Shown here in pieces: positions 43,009 to 55,210 of a DNA stretch of 64,000 nucleotides. A model generated the notes under the pieces. That model was not told the DNA's origin. It did not search any database and worked only from the letters and a program-made list of their open reading frames with translations. Position 1 is the first letter of the stretch, and every line of letters begins with the position of its first letter. This DNA is from Patulibacter sp050252545 (GTDB taxonomy: Bacteria > Actinomycetota > Thermoleophilia > Solirubrobacterales > Solirubrobacteraceae). The DNA lies in the NCBI GenBank assembly GCA_050252545.1, contig JBFWKS010000001.1:5052-69051 (forward strand), written 5' to 3'. Made by a program: the position numbers and the translations under genes.

Positions 43009-44241
43009 ATGGGAGAGGTTGTGGGGAACGAGGTGGAGGAGACGTGGTGCAGCGGTGGCCGCGTGATCGCGGACCCGCGGCTCGCCGATGACTTGCGGTC
43101 GCTGTTGGACGCGGCCCGGTCGAGTGGCCTGGACGATGTGGATCCGCGCCCCCGCGATGTGGAGCAGGCGCGGGCGGCGCTGGCCCGCGTCATCGACCGG
43201 GCGACCGAGCGCCTGGTGACCGCCGAGCGCGTCGACGCGGCGACGCGTCGGGCCGCGGGGGACGTGCTCCTCGGCGGTCGCGAGCTGGACGAGCGGCTCC
43301 TGGCGCAGGTCGATCACGACCGCGAGGCGTCGTTCGGTGCGGTGCGTGACGCGCTCGGGGTGCTGCGCGAGGTGACGACCGGCGACCAGATGGTCGAGCG
43401 CGCCCCGACGGCGATCTCCCGCCTGGGGTTCGACCGGGCGATCGTGTCAGCGGTCGAGGACGCGTGCTTCATTCCCCGTGGCTGCTTCATCTCGGGTGAC
43501 GACGCGTGGGCGGCCGAGGTCGTTCGCGCCGGACAGGCCGCGCGGCGGCGTCTGGACCGGACGTTGGCCGAGACCGAGATCGTCCGGCGCCGCACCGCGA
43601 TCCGCGTGCTGGACGTCCAGGCCGATCCGAACGTGCACCGCGAGATCGCCGACGTGTCGCAGTCGCGCAGCTACGTCGCCGCGCCGATCATCGCCGGCGG
43701 GCACGTCGTGGGGTTCCTCCACGCCGACTACTTCCACCAGCGCCGGACCGTCAGCGAGCTCGACCGTGACGTGCTCTGGATGTTCGCCGAGGCGTACGGC
43801 CAGGCGTTCGAGCGAGCGGTCCTCGTGTCGCGGATGGACGGGCTGCGCCGCGCGGTCCGCGCGGCCGCGTCGACCGCCGAGGATGCGTTCACCTGGGCGT
43901 TCGCCGAGCCGCCGAGCCTCAAGAGCGACCTCGGCGGCCGGGCGATCCCGGGCGCCATGGGCGAGGCACCCGTCCACGACATCCCGACGGGCACTACCGG
44001 CGTCAGCTCCCTGAGCCTCGATCAGCAGGCCGACGACGTGCTCACCCGGCGCGAGCTCGAGGTGCTGCGGCTGATGGCCGCCGGAATGACGAACGGTGCG
44101 ATCGCCGACCGCCTCGTGATCTCGCACGGCACGGTCAAGACGCACGTCAAGCACATCCTGCGCAAGCTCCGGGCGGCCAACCGCGCCGAGGCGGTCTCGC
44201 GCTACCTGCAGATCGAGCACCGGCGCTCGCGGCTCAACTGA
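43009..44241 (+). CDS. GAF-LuxR transcriptional regulator, copy 2
   Basis: A 410-residue paralogue of the gene at 32476 with the same order: helical N-terminus, GAF-like sensor (ISRLGFDRAIVSAVEDA, then YVAAPIIAGGHVVGFLHADYF), linker, and C-terminal LuxR HTH (LTRRELEVLRLMAAGMTNGAIADRLVISHGTVKTHVKHILRKL). It is divergent from the first P450, with 259 bp between starts containing GTAGTAT 10 bp before its ATG (leaderless or short leader). It is a likely regulator of the P450 and neighbouring catabolic genes (inference). A stop-codon hairpin ends it. Confidence 0.87.
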   Translation: MGEVVGNEVEETWCSGGRVIADPRLADDLRSLLDAARSSGLDDVDPRPRDVEQARAALARVIDRATERLVTAERVDAATRRAAGDVLLGGRELDERLLAQVDHDREASFGAVRDALGVLREVTTGDQMVERAPTAISRLGFDRAIVSAVEDACFIPRGCFISGDDAWAAEVVRAGQAARRRLDRTLAETEIVRRRTAIRVLDVQADPNVHREIADVSQSRSYVAAPIIAGGHVVGFLHADYFHQRRTVSELDRDVLWMFAEAYGQAFERAVLVSRMDGLRRAVRAAASTAEDAFTWAFAEPPSLKSDLGGRAIPGAMGEAPVHDIPTGTTGVSSLSLDQQADDVLTRRELEVLRLMAAGMTNGAIADRLVISHGTVKTHVKHILRKLRAANRAEAVSRYLQIEHRRSRLN

Positions 44242-44273
44242 GCGCGAGCGGCCGGTACGGAGCGCACGCTCAG
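44238..44273. terminator. Bidirectional stop-codon hairpin
   Basis: Seven-bp perfect arms CTGAGCG and CGCTCAG enclose a 22-nt loop. Each arm contains the stop codon of one of the convergent genes (LuxR-type and SCP2). It has the same design as the hairpin at 7304-7334. Confidence 0.5.
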
Positions 44274-44671
44274 ACGGCGGCGCCGTCCTTCTCCGCGACC
44301 ATCTCGCGGTACATCGGGAAGAGCGGCTTGGTCAGCGGCACGAGCTTGAGGATCTTGGCGACCGGGCCCTTCGCCTTGACCTGGCCCTTGGCCAGACCGA
44401 CGGCGAGGTTGTACTCGCCGCGCCAGAACTTGTCGCCGATGTCCGACGGCATGTAGAGCTTGACGTCGGCGTCCTCGTTCTCGGTGTCGTCGAGCACCTC
44501 GAGCTTGGGCTCGTGCATCTTGATCAGGACCTTCGCGTCCGGATCGCTGTAGTAGACCTGCAGGTCGATGTCGGCGGCGGCGAGCTTGGCGCCCTCCGGC
44601 GTGTCGGCGGCCTTGCGGAACACGCCACCGAGGTACTGCTCGACCTCTTCGCGGTCCTTGAAGTAGGGCAT
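44270..44671 (-). CDS. SCP2 sterol-binding domain protein
   Basis: A 133-residue single-domain SCP2-like protein expected to bind acyl chains, sterols or related lipids in the cytoplasm. The alternating beta pattern (DIDLQVYYSDPDAKVLIKM, then DADVKLYMPSDIGDKFWRGEYNLAVGLAKGQVKAKGPVAKILKLVPL) and the terminal helix are typical. Such small proteins often sit beside P450 and acyl-CoA genes for hydrophobic substrates, as here. The start is divergent from the alcohol dehydrogenase. Confidence 0.8.
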   Translation of the reverse strand: MPYFKDREEVEQYLGGVFRKAADTPEGAKLAAADIDLQVYYSDPDAKVLIKMHEPKLEVLDDTENEDADVKLYMPSDIGDKFWRGEYNLAVGLAKGQVKAKGPVAKILKLVPLTKPLFPMYREMVAEKDGAAV

Positions 44672-44925
44672 CGTCGCTCCCGTCGTCGGTGATTCACGGC
44701 GTGGTGATCACGCCTACGACGAACGTATCCCCGCCCGACCGGTTCGCGCGATCGTCTCGTCGGGGGATGTTCCTCCTCCCTTCTGCGCGGCGGCGGATGA
44801 TCGCGCGGGCACAACGGGGAACACGGCGTCATCCGGGGTATCAAGCTCTCCCGATCGACGCATGGGCCGGTCCGGCACGCGCGGTTAGCGTCGGGCTGCA
44901 GCTGTCACAGACCCCGGGAGGACCC

Positions 44926-46026
44926 ATGCAAGCCACCGCCGCCGTGTTGCGCGAAGTCGACAAGCCGATGGTCGTCGAGACCGTCCAGATCGACGAGCCC
45001 CAGGAGGACGAGGTCCTCGTCGCGATCAAGGGCGTCGGGATCTGCCACACCGACATGACGGTGATGGACGGCACGCTGCCGATCCCGCTGCCGACGGTGC
45101 TCGGGCACGAGGGCGCCGGCATCGTCGAGAAGGTCGGCTCCGCGGTGACGAACGTCGCCCCCGGCGACCACGTCGTCCTGAGCTTCGGGCACTGTCGCGA
45201 GTGCGAGGTCTGCGAGTCCGGCCGGCCCGCGTACTGCGAGCTGTTCGCGCCGCTGAACTACTTCGGCACCCGCCTCGACGGCACCGTCACGCTGCACAAC
45301 GGCGACGAGGACGTCCACGGCAACTGGTTCCAGCAGTCGTCGTTCGCCAGCCACGCGATCGCGAAGGCGACCAACACGGTCAAGGTCACCAGCGACGTGC
45401 CGATCGAGCTGCTCGGCCCGCTCGGCTGCGGCATCCAGACCGGCGCCGGCACCGTGCTCAAGGTCCTCCAGCCGAAGGCCGGTCAGAGCATCGCGATCTT
45501 CGGCCTCGGCGGGGTCGGCCTGGCGGCGCTCATGGCCGCGAAGGCCGTCGGGTGCGACCCGATCGTCGCGATCGACACCAACGCCGAGCGGCTCGATCTG
45601 GCGATGGAGCTCGGCGCCACGCACCGGTTCAACCCGAAGGAGCACCACGACCTGCTGTGGGACGTCCAGCAGGTCACGGCGTCGGGGGTGGACTTCTCGT
45701 TCGAGACCGTCGGGACCGGCGAGATCGTCCGCCAGGCGCTCGAGGTGCTCCGCTCGCCCGGGCACGCCGCGAGCGTCGGGTTCCGCGGCCTGGAGAACCT
45801 GATCACGATCGACCAGGGCCACCTGATGCTCGGTCGCCGGCTGTCGGGCGTCATCGAGGGCGATGCCGACCCGCAGACCTTCATCCCCGAGATGATCGAC
45901 CTGTACCGCGAGGGCCGGTTCCCGTTCGACCGGCTGATCGAGAAGTTCACGCTCGACCAGATCAACGAGGCCGTCGAGGCGTCCGCGTCGGGCCGCGTCA
46001 TCAAGCCGGTCGTCGTCTTCGACTGA
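44926..46026 (+). CDS. Zinc-dependent alcohol dehydrogenase
   Basis: A 366-residue medium-chain dehydrogenase. Catalytic zinc ligands: C40 (GICHTD) and H61-E62 (GHEGAG). Structural zinc cysteines: C90, C93, C96 and C104 (CRECEVCESGRPAYC). NAD(P) is bound by IFGLGGVGLAALMAAKAVG, and IDTNAERLDLA suggests NAD preference. The pattern (LLGPLGCGIQTGAG, then FNPKEH) resembles aryl- or terpene-alcohol dehydrogenases. It could be mycofactocin-coupled, but nothing in the sequence proves this. GGGAGG lies 5 bp upstream of the ATG. Confidence 0.92.
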   Translation: MQATAAVLREVDKPMVVETVQIDEPQEDEVLVAIKGVGICHTDMTVMDGTLPIPLPTVLGHEGAGIVEKVGSAVTNVAPGDHVVLSFGHCRECEVCESGRPAYCELFAPLNYFGTRLDGTVTLHNGDEDVHGNWFQQSSFASHAIAKATNTVKVTSDVPIELLGPLGCGIQTGAGTVLKVLQPKAGQSIAIFGLGGVGLAALMAAKAVGCDPIVAIDTNAERLDLAMELGATHRFNPKEHHDLLWDVQQVTASGVDFSFETVGTGEIVRQALEVLRSPGHAASVGFRGLENLITIDQGHLMLGRRLSGVIEGDADPQTFIPEMIDLYREGRFPFDRLIEKFTLDQINEAVEASASGRVIKPVVVFD

Positions 46027-46036
46027 TCCCGGGAGC

Positions 46037-47272
46037 TCAGCCGGTCAGCTCGCGTCCGATCAGGGCGCGGGCGATGACCCACTGCAGCACCTCGTTGGCG
46101 CCCTCGAAGATCTCCAGGATCTTGGCGTCGCGGTAGATCTCCTCCAGCCGGTAGGTCTCGCCGGTGGCGCCCATCTGCCGCGCGAACCCGTAGCCGCCGT
46201 GGACCTGCAGCGCGTCGCGGGCGACGTCGTTGGCGAGCTTCGTGGCGAACGACTTGGCCATCGACGCCTCCGGCTCGCCGGACCGGTCCCCGCGATCCAG
46301 CCGCACCGCGGCCTTCTGGTACATCGACCGCGCCGCCTCCAGGTGGGTGGCGTGCTCGGCCAGGCGGTACTGCCAGTGCTGCATCTCGCCGAGCTTGCGC
46401 CCGAACAGCTCACGGGTGTGCAACCGCTGGACGGCCAGATCGAGCGCCGCCTGTGCGACCCCGACCCCGGCGGCGCCGATCCCGACCCGGCCGGCGGCCA
46501 GCGACGCCAGCGCGGCACCCAGGCCCCGGCCCGGCTCGCCGAGGACGTGGTCCTCGGGCACGAAGACGTCCTCCAGCACGATGTCGGCGGTGATCTGGCC
46601 GCGGTGGCCCATCTTGAGATCGGGCTCCTCGACCCGCACCCCGTCGGCGTGCATGTCCACCAGCAGGAACGTCAGCGCCGGCCGGTCGCCGTCGCGGCAG
46701 AGCATGCAGCACCAGTCGGCCACGACGCTGTTGGTGATCCACCGCTTGCGCCCGCTGACGCGGAAGCCACCGTCGACCGGCTCGGCGACGGTCTTCAGCG
46801 CGGTCGGCGTCAGGTCGGAGCTGGCGTCCGGCTCGGTCGTGGCGAACGCGAACGCCGACTCGCCGCTGATCAACGGGGGCAGCAGCCGGTCCTGCACGTG
46901 CGGGCGGGCGAAGCTCAACGCCCGGGCGTTGAGGATGCACTGCCCGTCGTAGACGCCGGCCATCGACGAGGACTCGTAGGCGATCTCCTCGGTCACCAGG
47001 CAGGTCGCGAGGATCGGGTGCTCGAGCCCTGCGCCGTGCGGGGCGGGGAACGGCACCGCGAAGCACCCCTCCGCCGCCAGGCCGCGGAACGCCTCCCACG
47101 GGAACGAGTCGCGGGACTCCTCGCGCTGGGCGATGTCGCGGGCGACCGGGGCCAGGTGCCGCTCGACCGCGCTCCGTGCCATCGACCGGACGTGCTCGAC
47201 GTCGGGCGGCAGGAACACGTCGTGCCAGGTGCGGTCCTGGGTGCGGGGCGGGTTCGCGGTCGCGTCGCTCAT
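46037..47272 (-). CDS. Acyl-CoA dehydrogenase, second copy
   Basis: A 411-residue acyl-CoA dehydrogenase. The N-domain reads LAAEGCFAVPFPAPHGAG, the beta-domain FAFATTEPDASSDLTP and KRWITNSVVADW, the C-domain AAGRVGIGAAGVGVAQAAL, and RELFGRKLGEMQHWQYRLAEHATHLEAAR. The catalytic Glu lies in LEIFEGANEVLQWVIARAL. The EGAN in place of the usual EGTN is a minor variant. Its stop is 11 bp from the convergent alcohol dehydrogenase stop. It is divergent from the acyl-CoA synthetase, with which it probably shares a regulatory region. Confidence 0.9.
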   Translation of the reverse strand: MSDATANPPRTQDRTWHDVFLPPDVEHVRSMARSAVERHLAPVARDIAQREESRDSFPWEAFRGLAAEGCFAVPFPAPHGAGLEHPILATCLVTEEIAYESSSMAGVYDGQCILNARALSFARPHVQDRLLPPLISGESAFAFATTEPDASSDLTPTALKTVAEPVDGGFRVSGRKRWITNSVVADWCCMLCRDGDRPALTFLLVDMHADGVRVEEPDLKMGHRGQITADIVLEDVFVPEDHVLGEPGRGLGAALASLAAGRVGIGAAGVGVAQAALDLAVQRLHTRELFGRKLGEMQHWQYRLAEHATHLEAARSMYQKAAVRLDRGDRSGEPEASMAKSFATKLANDVARDALQVHGGYGFARQMGATGETYRLEEIYRDAKILEIFEGANEVLQWVIARALIGRELTG

Positions 47273-47496
47273 CCCCCGATCCTGACCGGTCGACCTCGCT
47301 TCCGCGATCGGCCGTGCGGGAGAGCTTCGCCGTCCGCGCGGGTGACGTGCCGAACGCCCCGCTCACGGCGGGGCCTCGCGGTGGCGCGGGCGATCGTCCG
47401 TCGGGGGGAGCGGAACCTCCCGGCGGGCCGATGGCGGTGCCGTACCCCGGTGCGCGAGACTGGGTCGCCCCCATCGCCGACGACGGAGATCGCTTC

Positions 47497-49044
47497 ATGC
47501 ACCCTGGTGCCCACCCTGCCGACCACACCGCCATCGTCATGGCCGACTCCGGGGAGACGGTGACCTACGGCGAGCTCGACGCATCCGCCAACCGGATCTC
47601 GCGGGTCATGCGCTCCCTCGGCCTCGGCGTCGGCGACCACATGGCGCTCTGCATCGAGAACCGTCGGGAGATCTTCGACGTCCTCTGGGGCGCCCACGAC
47701 GCCGGCCTGCTGTACACGGCGCTGTCGACGCGTCTCGGCGCCGACGAGATGGCCTACATCGTCCAGGACTGCGGCGCCCGCGTGTTCGTGCTGTCGGCCC
47801 GCTACGCCGACCTGGCCGACGAGGTCCGTGCCGCCACCCCCGGCGTCGAGCACCACCTGAGCCTCGGTGGCGAGATCCCCGGGTGGACGGCGCTGGAGGA
47901 CCTGATGGCCGAGCAGTCCGACCAGCCGCTCGACGAGCAGCGGATCGGCGGCAAGGACATGCTCTACTCGTCGGGCACCACCGGGCGTCCCAAGGGCATC
48001 CGGCCCAAGGAGCTCGAGGCACCGCTCGACGCCTCCCCGATCATCGTCACGCCGATCCTCGGCGGCAAGCTCGGTGTCGGTCCCGGGTCGGTGTACCTCA
48101 CCCCGGCGCCGATGTACCACGCGGCCCCGCTGCGGTTCTCGATGGCGATCCACCAGCTCGGCGGCACCGTCGTGCTGATGGAGCGGTTCACCCCCGAGCG
48201 CGCGCTCGAGCTCATCGCCGGCCACGGCGTCACCCACACGCAGATGGTGCCGACGATGTTCGTGCGGATGCTGCGCCTGCCCGCTTCGGCGCGCGACGCC
48301 GCCGACGTGTCGTCGTTGAAGGTCGTCATCCACGCCGGGGCACCCTGCCCGCGCGAGGTCAAGCAGCAGATGATCGACTGGTGGGGCCCGATCATCCACG
48401 AGTACTACGCGTCGACCGAGGGCGCCGGCCTGACCTGGGTGACGAGCGAGGAGTGGGTCTCGCACCCCGGCACGGTCGGGCGCGCGGCGATCGGCACCCC
48501 GCGGATCCTCGCCGAGGAGGAGGACGTGGAGCTGCCCGTCGGGCAGACCGGCCGGGTGTTCTTCTCGGACGGCCCGCAGTTCGAGTACCACAACGATCCC
48601 GACAAGACCCGTGGCGCGCACAGCAGCCAGGGCTGGTCGACGGCCGGTGACATCGGCCACCTGGACGAGGAGGGGTTCCTGTACCTCACCGACCGGGCGT
48701 CGTTCATGATCATCAGCGGCGGGGTCAACATCTACCCGCAGGAGTCCGAGAACGTCCTGGCGTCCCACCCCAAGGTCATGGACGCGGCCGTGTTCGGGAT
48801 CCCCGACGAGGACTTCGGGGAGTCGGTCAAGGCGGTGATCCAGCCGATGGAGATGCCCGCCGACGACGCGGCCGCCGCGGCGCTGGAGGCCGAGTTGATC
48901 GCCCACTGCCGCGCGCAGCTGGCGGACCTCAAGTGCCCCCGCAGCATCGACTTCCGTGCGGAGCTGCCCCGGCACGAGACCGGCAAGCTCTACAAGCGCC
49001 TGCTGCGCGACGAGTACCGCGAGCGGGCCGCCGCCGGCGCGTAG
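47497..49044 (+). CDS. Acyl-CoA synthetase (AMP-forming)
   Basis: A 515-residue ANL-superfamily enzyme activating a carboxylic acid to its CoA ester. Motif A3 is YSSGTTGRPKGI near residue 155; A5 is YYASTEGAGLTW; A7/A8 reads WSTAGDIGHLDEEGFLYLTDR; the catalytic Lys is in ETGKLYKR near the C-terminus. Length fits FadD-type synthetases that act on steroid-derived or medium-chain acids; the substrate is unknown. The ATG at 47497 (GGAG 9 bp upstream) is chosen over an extension that overlaps the divergent promoter. Confidence 0.9.
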   Translation: MHPGAHPADHTAIVMADSGETVTYGELDASANRISRVMRSLGLGVGDHMALCIENRREIFDVLWGAHDAGLLYTALSTRLGADEMAYIVQDCGARVFVLSARYADLADEVRAATPGVEHHLSLGGEIPGWTALEDLMAEQSDQPLDEQRIGGKDMLYSSGTTGRPKGIRPKELEAPLDASPIIVTPILGGKLGVGPGSVYLTPAPMYHAAPLRFSMAIHQLGGTVVLMERFTPERALELIAGHGVTHTQMVPTMFVRMLRLPASARDAADVSSLKVVIHAGAPCPREVKQQMIDWWGPIIHEYYASTEGAGLTWVTSEEWVSHPGTVGRAAIGTPRILAEEEDVELPVGQTGRVFFSDGPQFEYHNDPDKTRGAHSSQGWSTAGDIGHLDEEGFLYLTDRASFMIISGGVNIYPQESENVLASHPKVMDAAVFGIPDEDFGESVKAVIQPMEMPADDAAAAALEAELIAHCRAQLADLKCPRSIDFRAELPRHETGKLYKRLLRDEYRERAAAGA

Positions 49045-49103
49045 GACCGACCGGGCCGCCTCGCCGACCGGCGCGGCGGTCCGGGAGGACGTCGGGGGCG
49101 GGA

Positions 49104-49219
49104 GTGTTGCAACACCGGCGTTCCACGTCCGCAACGCAGCACACCCCGCCACCGGCCACCTACCGACTCGGGGGTGCGCTGCAGAACCGGCGCCCACGGT
49201 CCGCAACGCAGCACACCCC
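49104..49219. repeat. Two direct copies of a hairpin-forming 45-bp element
   Basis: Copy 1 (49104-49147) and copy 2 (49174-49219) share most of their sequence, ending identically in CCGCAACGCAGCACACCCC. Each starts with GTG and a half-site partly complementary to its end. In copy 2, GGGGTGCGCTGC pairs with GCAGCACACCCC with one mismatch around a 25-nt loop region. Copy 1 also begins with the perfect palindrome TGTTGCAACA. It lies between convergent genes (acyl-CoA synthetase and P450), so it is either a double terminator or a REP-like dispersed element. Confidence 0.65.
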
Positions 49220-49267
49220 CGAGCCCGCACGGCTCCGCCCGCCGGGCGCAGGCCCGGCGGCGCGCGG

Positions 49268-50557
49268 TCAGGCCTTCTTCGGGGTCCACGCGGCCTGCGC
49301 CGCGTGGATGCCGTGGATGAAGTTGTTGATCTGGAACTCGGGCGGCGCGGTGAGGTGCAGGTCGGGCATGCGGGTGTAGACCTCCTGCATCGACGCCTTG
49401 ATCATCTGCCGGCCGAGCGCCGAGCCGATGCAGAAGTGCGGTCCGCCCGCGCCGAACGCCATGTGCCGGTTGGGCTTGCGCTGGATGTCGAACCTGCGCG
49501 GGTCGTCGAACTGGTCCTCGTCGAAGTTGCCCGAGCAGTACCACAGCACGCACTTGTCGCCGGCCTTGATCTCCTGGCCGTTGACGACGACGTCCTTGGC
49601 CGCGGTGCGCCGGAAGTGCTGGACCGGGCTGGAGTAGCGGAGGACCTCCTCGACGGCGGTGTCGATCCGGCCGTCCATGTCCTCCCGCAGCAGCGCGAGC
49701 TGGTCGGGGTTCTCGTCGAACAGCCGGAACATGTGCCCGATCGAGTGGCGCGTGGTGTCGTTGGCGGCCGACGCGAGCAGCGAGAAGAACGCGGCGATCT
49801 CCCAGTCGTCCAGGGTCCGGTCCTCGAACTTCGCGTTGACGACCCAGCTGACGAGGTTCTCGGCCGGATGCTCGCGGTAGTGGTCGGCGCGCGCCATCGC
49901 GATCGACTGGATCCGGTCGGCCTCCTCGGCGAACGTCGTCAGCGCGTCGCGGCCGAGGGCGCAGTTCGGGTCGTCCCACGCGAGCATCCGCTCGGCGGCC
50001 TCCATGATGGTGTACATGTCGTCGCTGCCGGCGTCGACGCCGAAGAAGAACGCGAAGATGCGGCCCGGGAGCTGCTTGGCGTACAGGTCGACGATGTCGC
50101 CCTCGCCCCGCTCGATGATCTCGTCGACGAGCTCCGTGGCCAGGCCGTTGATCCAGTCGTCGATCTTGCGGACGTTGCGCGGCGTGAACGCCTGCGACAC
50201 GATCCCGCGGACCTGCCGGTGGTCGACGCCGTCCATGGCCAGGAACGACGTCGTGGCGAGCGTCACCACCTCGGGCATGTCCTCCATGAGGATGCCCTTG
50301 CCGCTGATGAAGGTCTCCGCGTCGCGGGAGACCCGGCGGCAGTCCTCCCACTTCGTGATCGCCCAGAACCCGGGCGTGTCGTCGTCCGGGGGCAGCAGCG
50401 TCGACTCGTACGCGCGGTGGTACGACACCGGGTGGTTCTCGCGGAAGAAGCGGAACGTGTCGTCACGCTCGATGAACGGCTTCTCCCAGAAGCTGCGGGC
50501 GGCGAGGTCGTGCTCGGGGCTCCACGACGGATGACGGACGTCGACCTGGGTGCTCAT
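49268..50557 (-). CDS. Cytochrome P450, copy 2
   Basis: A 429-residue P450 related to copy 1. The I-helix is SAANDTTRHS, ExxR is EEVLR, and the heme loop is AFGAGGPHFCIGSALGR. The C-terminus has NNFIHGIHAAQAAWTPKK, parallel to NNFINGIHRLQVRWTP in copy 1, so the two derive from a duplication within this lipid-degradation cluster. The start (MSTQVDVRHPSW) follows GGGAGGA; an earlier in-frame start at 50593 lacks support. No ferredoxin gene is adjacent. Confidence 0.92.
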   Translation of the reverse strand: MSTQVDVRHPSWSPEHDLAARSFWEKPFIERDDTFRFFRENHPVSYHRAYESTLLPPDDDTPGFWAITKWEDCRRVSRDAETFISGKGILMEDMPEVVTLATTSFLAMDGVDHRQVRGIVSQAFTPRNVRKIDDWINGLATELVDEIIERGEGDIVDLYAKQLPGRIFAFFFGVDAGSDDMYTIMEAAERMLAWDDPNCALGRDALTTFAEEADRIQSIAMARADHYREHPAENLVSWVVNAKFEDRTLDDWEIAAFFSLLASAANDTTRHSIGHMFRLFDENPDQLALLREDMDGRIDTAVEEVLRYSSPVQHFRRTAAKDVVVNGQEIKAGDKCVLWYCSGNFDEDQFDDPRRFDIQRKPNRHMAFGAGGPHFCIGSALGRQMIKASMQEVYTRMPDLHLTAPPEFQINNFIHGIHAAQAAWTPKKA

Positions 50558-50703
50558 GGTCGAAGTGTCCTCCCGGCCGGCGCCCGTGACCATCGTCCGT
50601 CCGGGAGAGATCCACGTGCCGCGTGGATGAGCCGTTCGTCCCGGAGACCCGTCCCGACCGTGGCCCGGGTCTGTCCCCGGCGGCGTTGCGTAGCATCCTC
50701 GGG

Positions 50704-51567
50704 ATGTCCGGCACCGTCCCGTCGCCCGTCCCGATGCCGTTCACGCACGGGGCCCGAGAGGTCACGCTGGCGGGAGATCGCTGGGACGGTGCGGCGCCAC
50801 CGGTGCTCATGCTCCACGGCGGGGGGCAGACCCGGCACTCGTGGGACCGGACCGCCCGGCGCCTGGCCGCCGACGGCCGTGCGGCGATCACGCTCGACGC
50901 CCGCGGCCACGGCGACAGCGAGTGGCATCCCGACGGCGACTATTCGATCGACGGCCTCGTCGAGGATCTGCTCGGGTTCGTCGCCACGCTCGACGCGCCG
51001 CCGGTGCTCGTCGGGGCGTCGATGGGCGGCATGACGTCGCTCGTCGCGTGCGGCGAGAACCCCGGTCTGGCCGCGGGCATCGTGCTCGTCGACGTGGCCG
51101 TGCAGGTCGAGTCGAAGGGGGTCCGGCGGATCCTGGACTTCCTCGCCGCGCACCGCGACGGGTTCGGGTCGCTCGAGGAGGTGGCCGCCGTGATCGCCGA
51201 GTACAACCCGCACCGGCCGCCGTCGGAGAACCTCGACGGGCTGCGCAAGAACGTGCGTCAACGCGATGACGGTCGCTGGTACTGGCACTGGGACCCGCGG
51301 TTCGTCGACATCCCGGACGAGGCCCGCCGGACCGCGTCGGTCGAGCGCCTCGAGCGTGCCGCCCGGTCGCTGGACGTGCCGGTGCTGCTCGTGCGCGGCG
51401 GGAGCTCCGACGTGCTCACGCCCGAGGGCGCCGAGCACATGCTGAGCCTGGTCCCGTCGGCGGAGCTGGCCGACGTCAGCGGCACCGGCCACATGCTCGT
51501 CGGCGACGACAACGACGTCTTCTCGACGAAGCTCGACGCGTTCCTGCAGCGGGTCGCGGCGGCCTGA
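50704..51567 (+). CDS. Alpha/beta hydrolase
   Basis: A 287-residue serine hydrolase of the alpha/beta fold. It has PVLMLHGGGQTRHSWDRTA (oxyanion hole), LDARGHGDSEW, the nucleophile elbow VGASMGGM (Ser near residue 103), an acid near VRGGSSDVLTPEG, and His in VSGTGHMLVGDD. The ASMGG nucleophile and the WYWHWDPRF cap-domain stretch resemble esterases and C-C bond hydrolases found with degradation operons. Substrate unknown. It is divergent from the second P450. Confidence 0.87.
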   Translation: MSGTVPSPVPMPFTHGAREVTLAGDRWDGAAPPVLMLHGGGQTRHSWDRTARRLAADGRAAITLDARGHGDSEWHPDGDYSIDGLVEDLLGFVATLDAPPVLVGASMGGMTSLVACGENPGLAAGIVLVDVAVQVESKGVRRILDFLAAHRDGFGSLEEVAAVIAEYNPHRPPSENLDGLRKNVRQRDDGRWYWHWDPRFVDIPDEARRTASVERLERAARSLDVPVLLVRGGSSDVLTPEGAEHMLSLVPSAELADVSGTGHMLVGDDNDVFSTKLDAFLQRVAAA

Positions 51568-51593
51568 GCCACCACCGACGCTCGCCGACCGGG

Positions 51594-51637
51594 AGGCGGC
51601 GGGCCGGGGAACCGATCTGCGCCGCCGTCTGCCGCCT
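51594..51637. terminator. Possible bidirectional hairpin
   Basis: Arms AGGCGGC and GCCGCCT (7 bp) stand between the convergent hydrolase and SNF2-partner genes. An alternative inner pairing, GGCGGCG with CGCCGCC, is possible. Weak evidence. Confidence 0.3.
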
Positions 51638-51646
51638 GGTCGTCCT

Positions 51647-52251
51647 CTACCGCCCGGTCAGCACCCGCGCCGGGTGCGCCGCCGGCGGACCGAGCAGCAG
51701 GTCGGTCGGTTCACGGTCACCGATCAGGTACCAGCGCCGGTCCGGGCCGAGCATCAGCCGGGCCGGCGCGTGCGGACCGTCGATCAGCCGCACATGGTCG
51801 GGGCGCCGCTCGGCGGCGTGGCCCGTGCCGGTTGCCGACTCGGCAGCGGCGTCCAGCGCCTCGTCGTCGATCGTCGGTGCCGCGCTGCCGGCCAACAGCC
51901 CGACGGCGGCCGCACCACCGACGCTCCACGCGTCGGCCAGCGCCATCGCGCGATCGGGGTCGATCCCGGCACCGGCCGCGAGCGCGTCGAGCCGCTCGGG
52001 GTCGCCGCGGTGGCGGGCCAGCAGGCGCGCGGTGTCCGCGTCCTCGGTCAGACCGAGCTGCAGCGACCCGCCGGACGCCAGGTCACCGGCGCGCGCAACG
52101 GCGTCGACCACCACCGCGGTCAGGCGCGGGTCGTCGGCACGCTCCAGCCAGCCGTCCTGCATCCCGCGGTCGGACTCCAACGGCTCCGGCAGCCGGCTCG
52201 GCCGGCGGCGCAGCAGCTTGGCGGCGCGGACGATCCGCTCGGGAGGATCGC

Positions 52252-52255
<4 letters not shown>
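51647..52255 (-). CDS. Unknown protein coupled to the SNF2 ATPase
   Basis: A 202-residue protein with a GTG start overlapping the SNF2 stop (GTGA), so it is translationally coupled. The basic N-terminus (IVRAAKLLRRRPSRLPEPL) could bind nucleic acid. The rest is Ala/Asp/Leu-rich and helical, with a short C-terminal beta part (LMLGPDRRWYLIGDREP). SWIM zinc-finger genes often accompany such SNF2 genes in actinobacteria, but no CxCxnCxH is present here. No family recognised. Confidence 0.65.
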
Positions 52256-55158
<2,903 letters not shown>

Positions 55159-55210
55159 GCTACGGACTCCGGCGCGGCGGTGCGTCCGGCGTCCGCCCCG
55201 GGGGTGGTCG

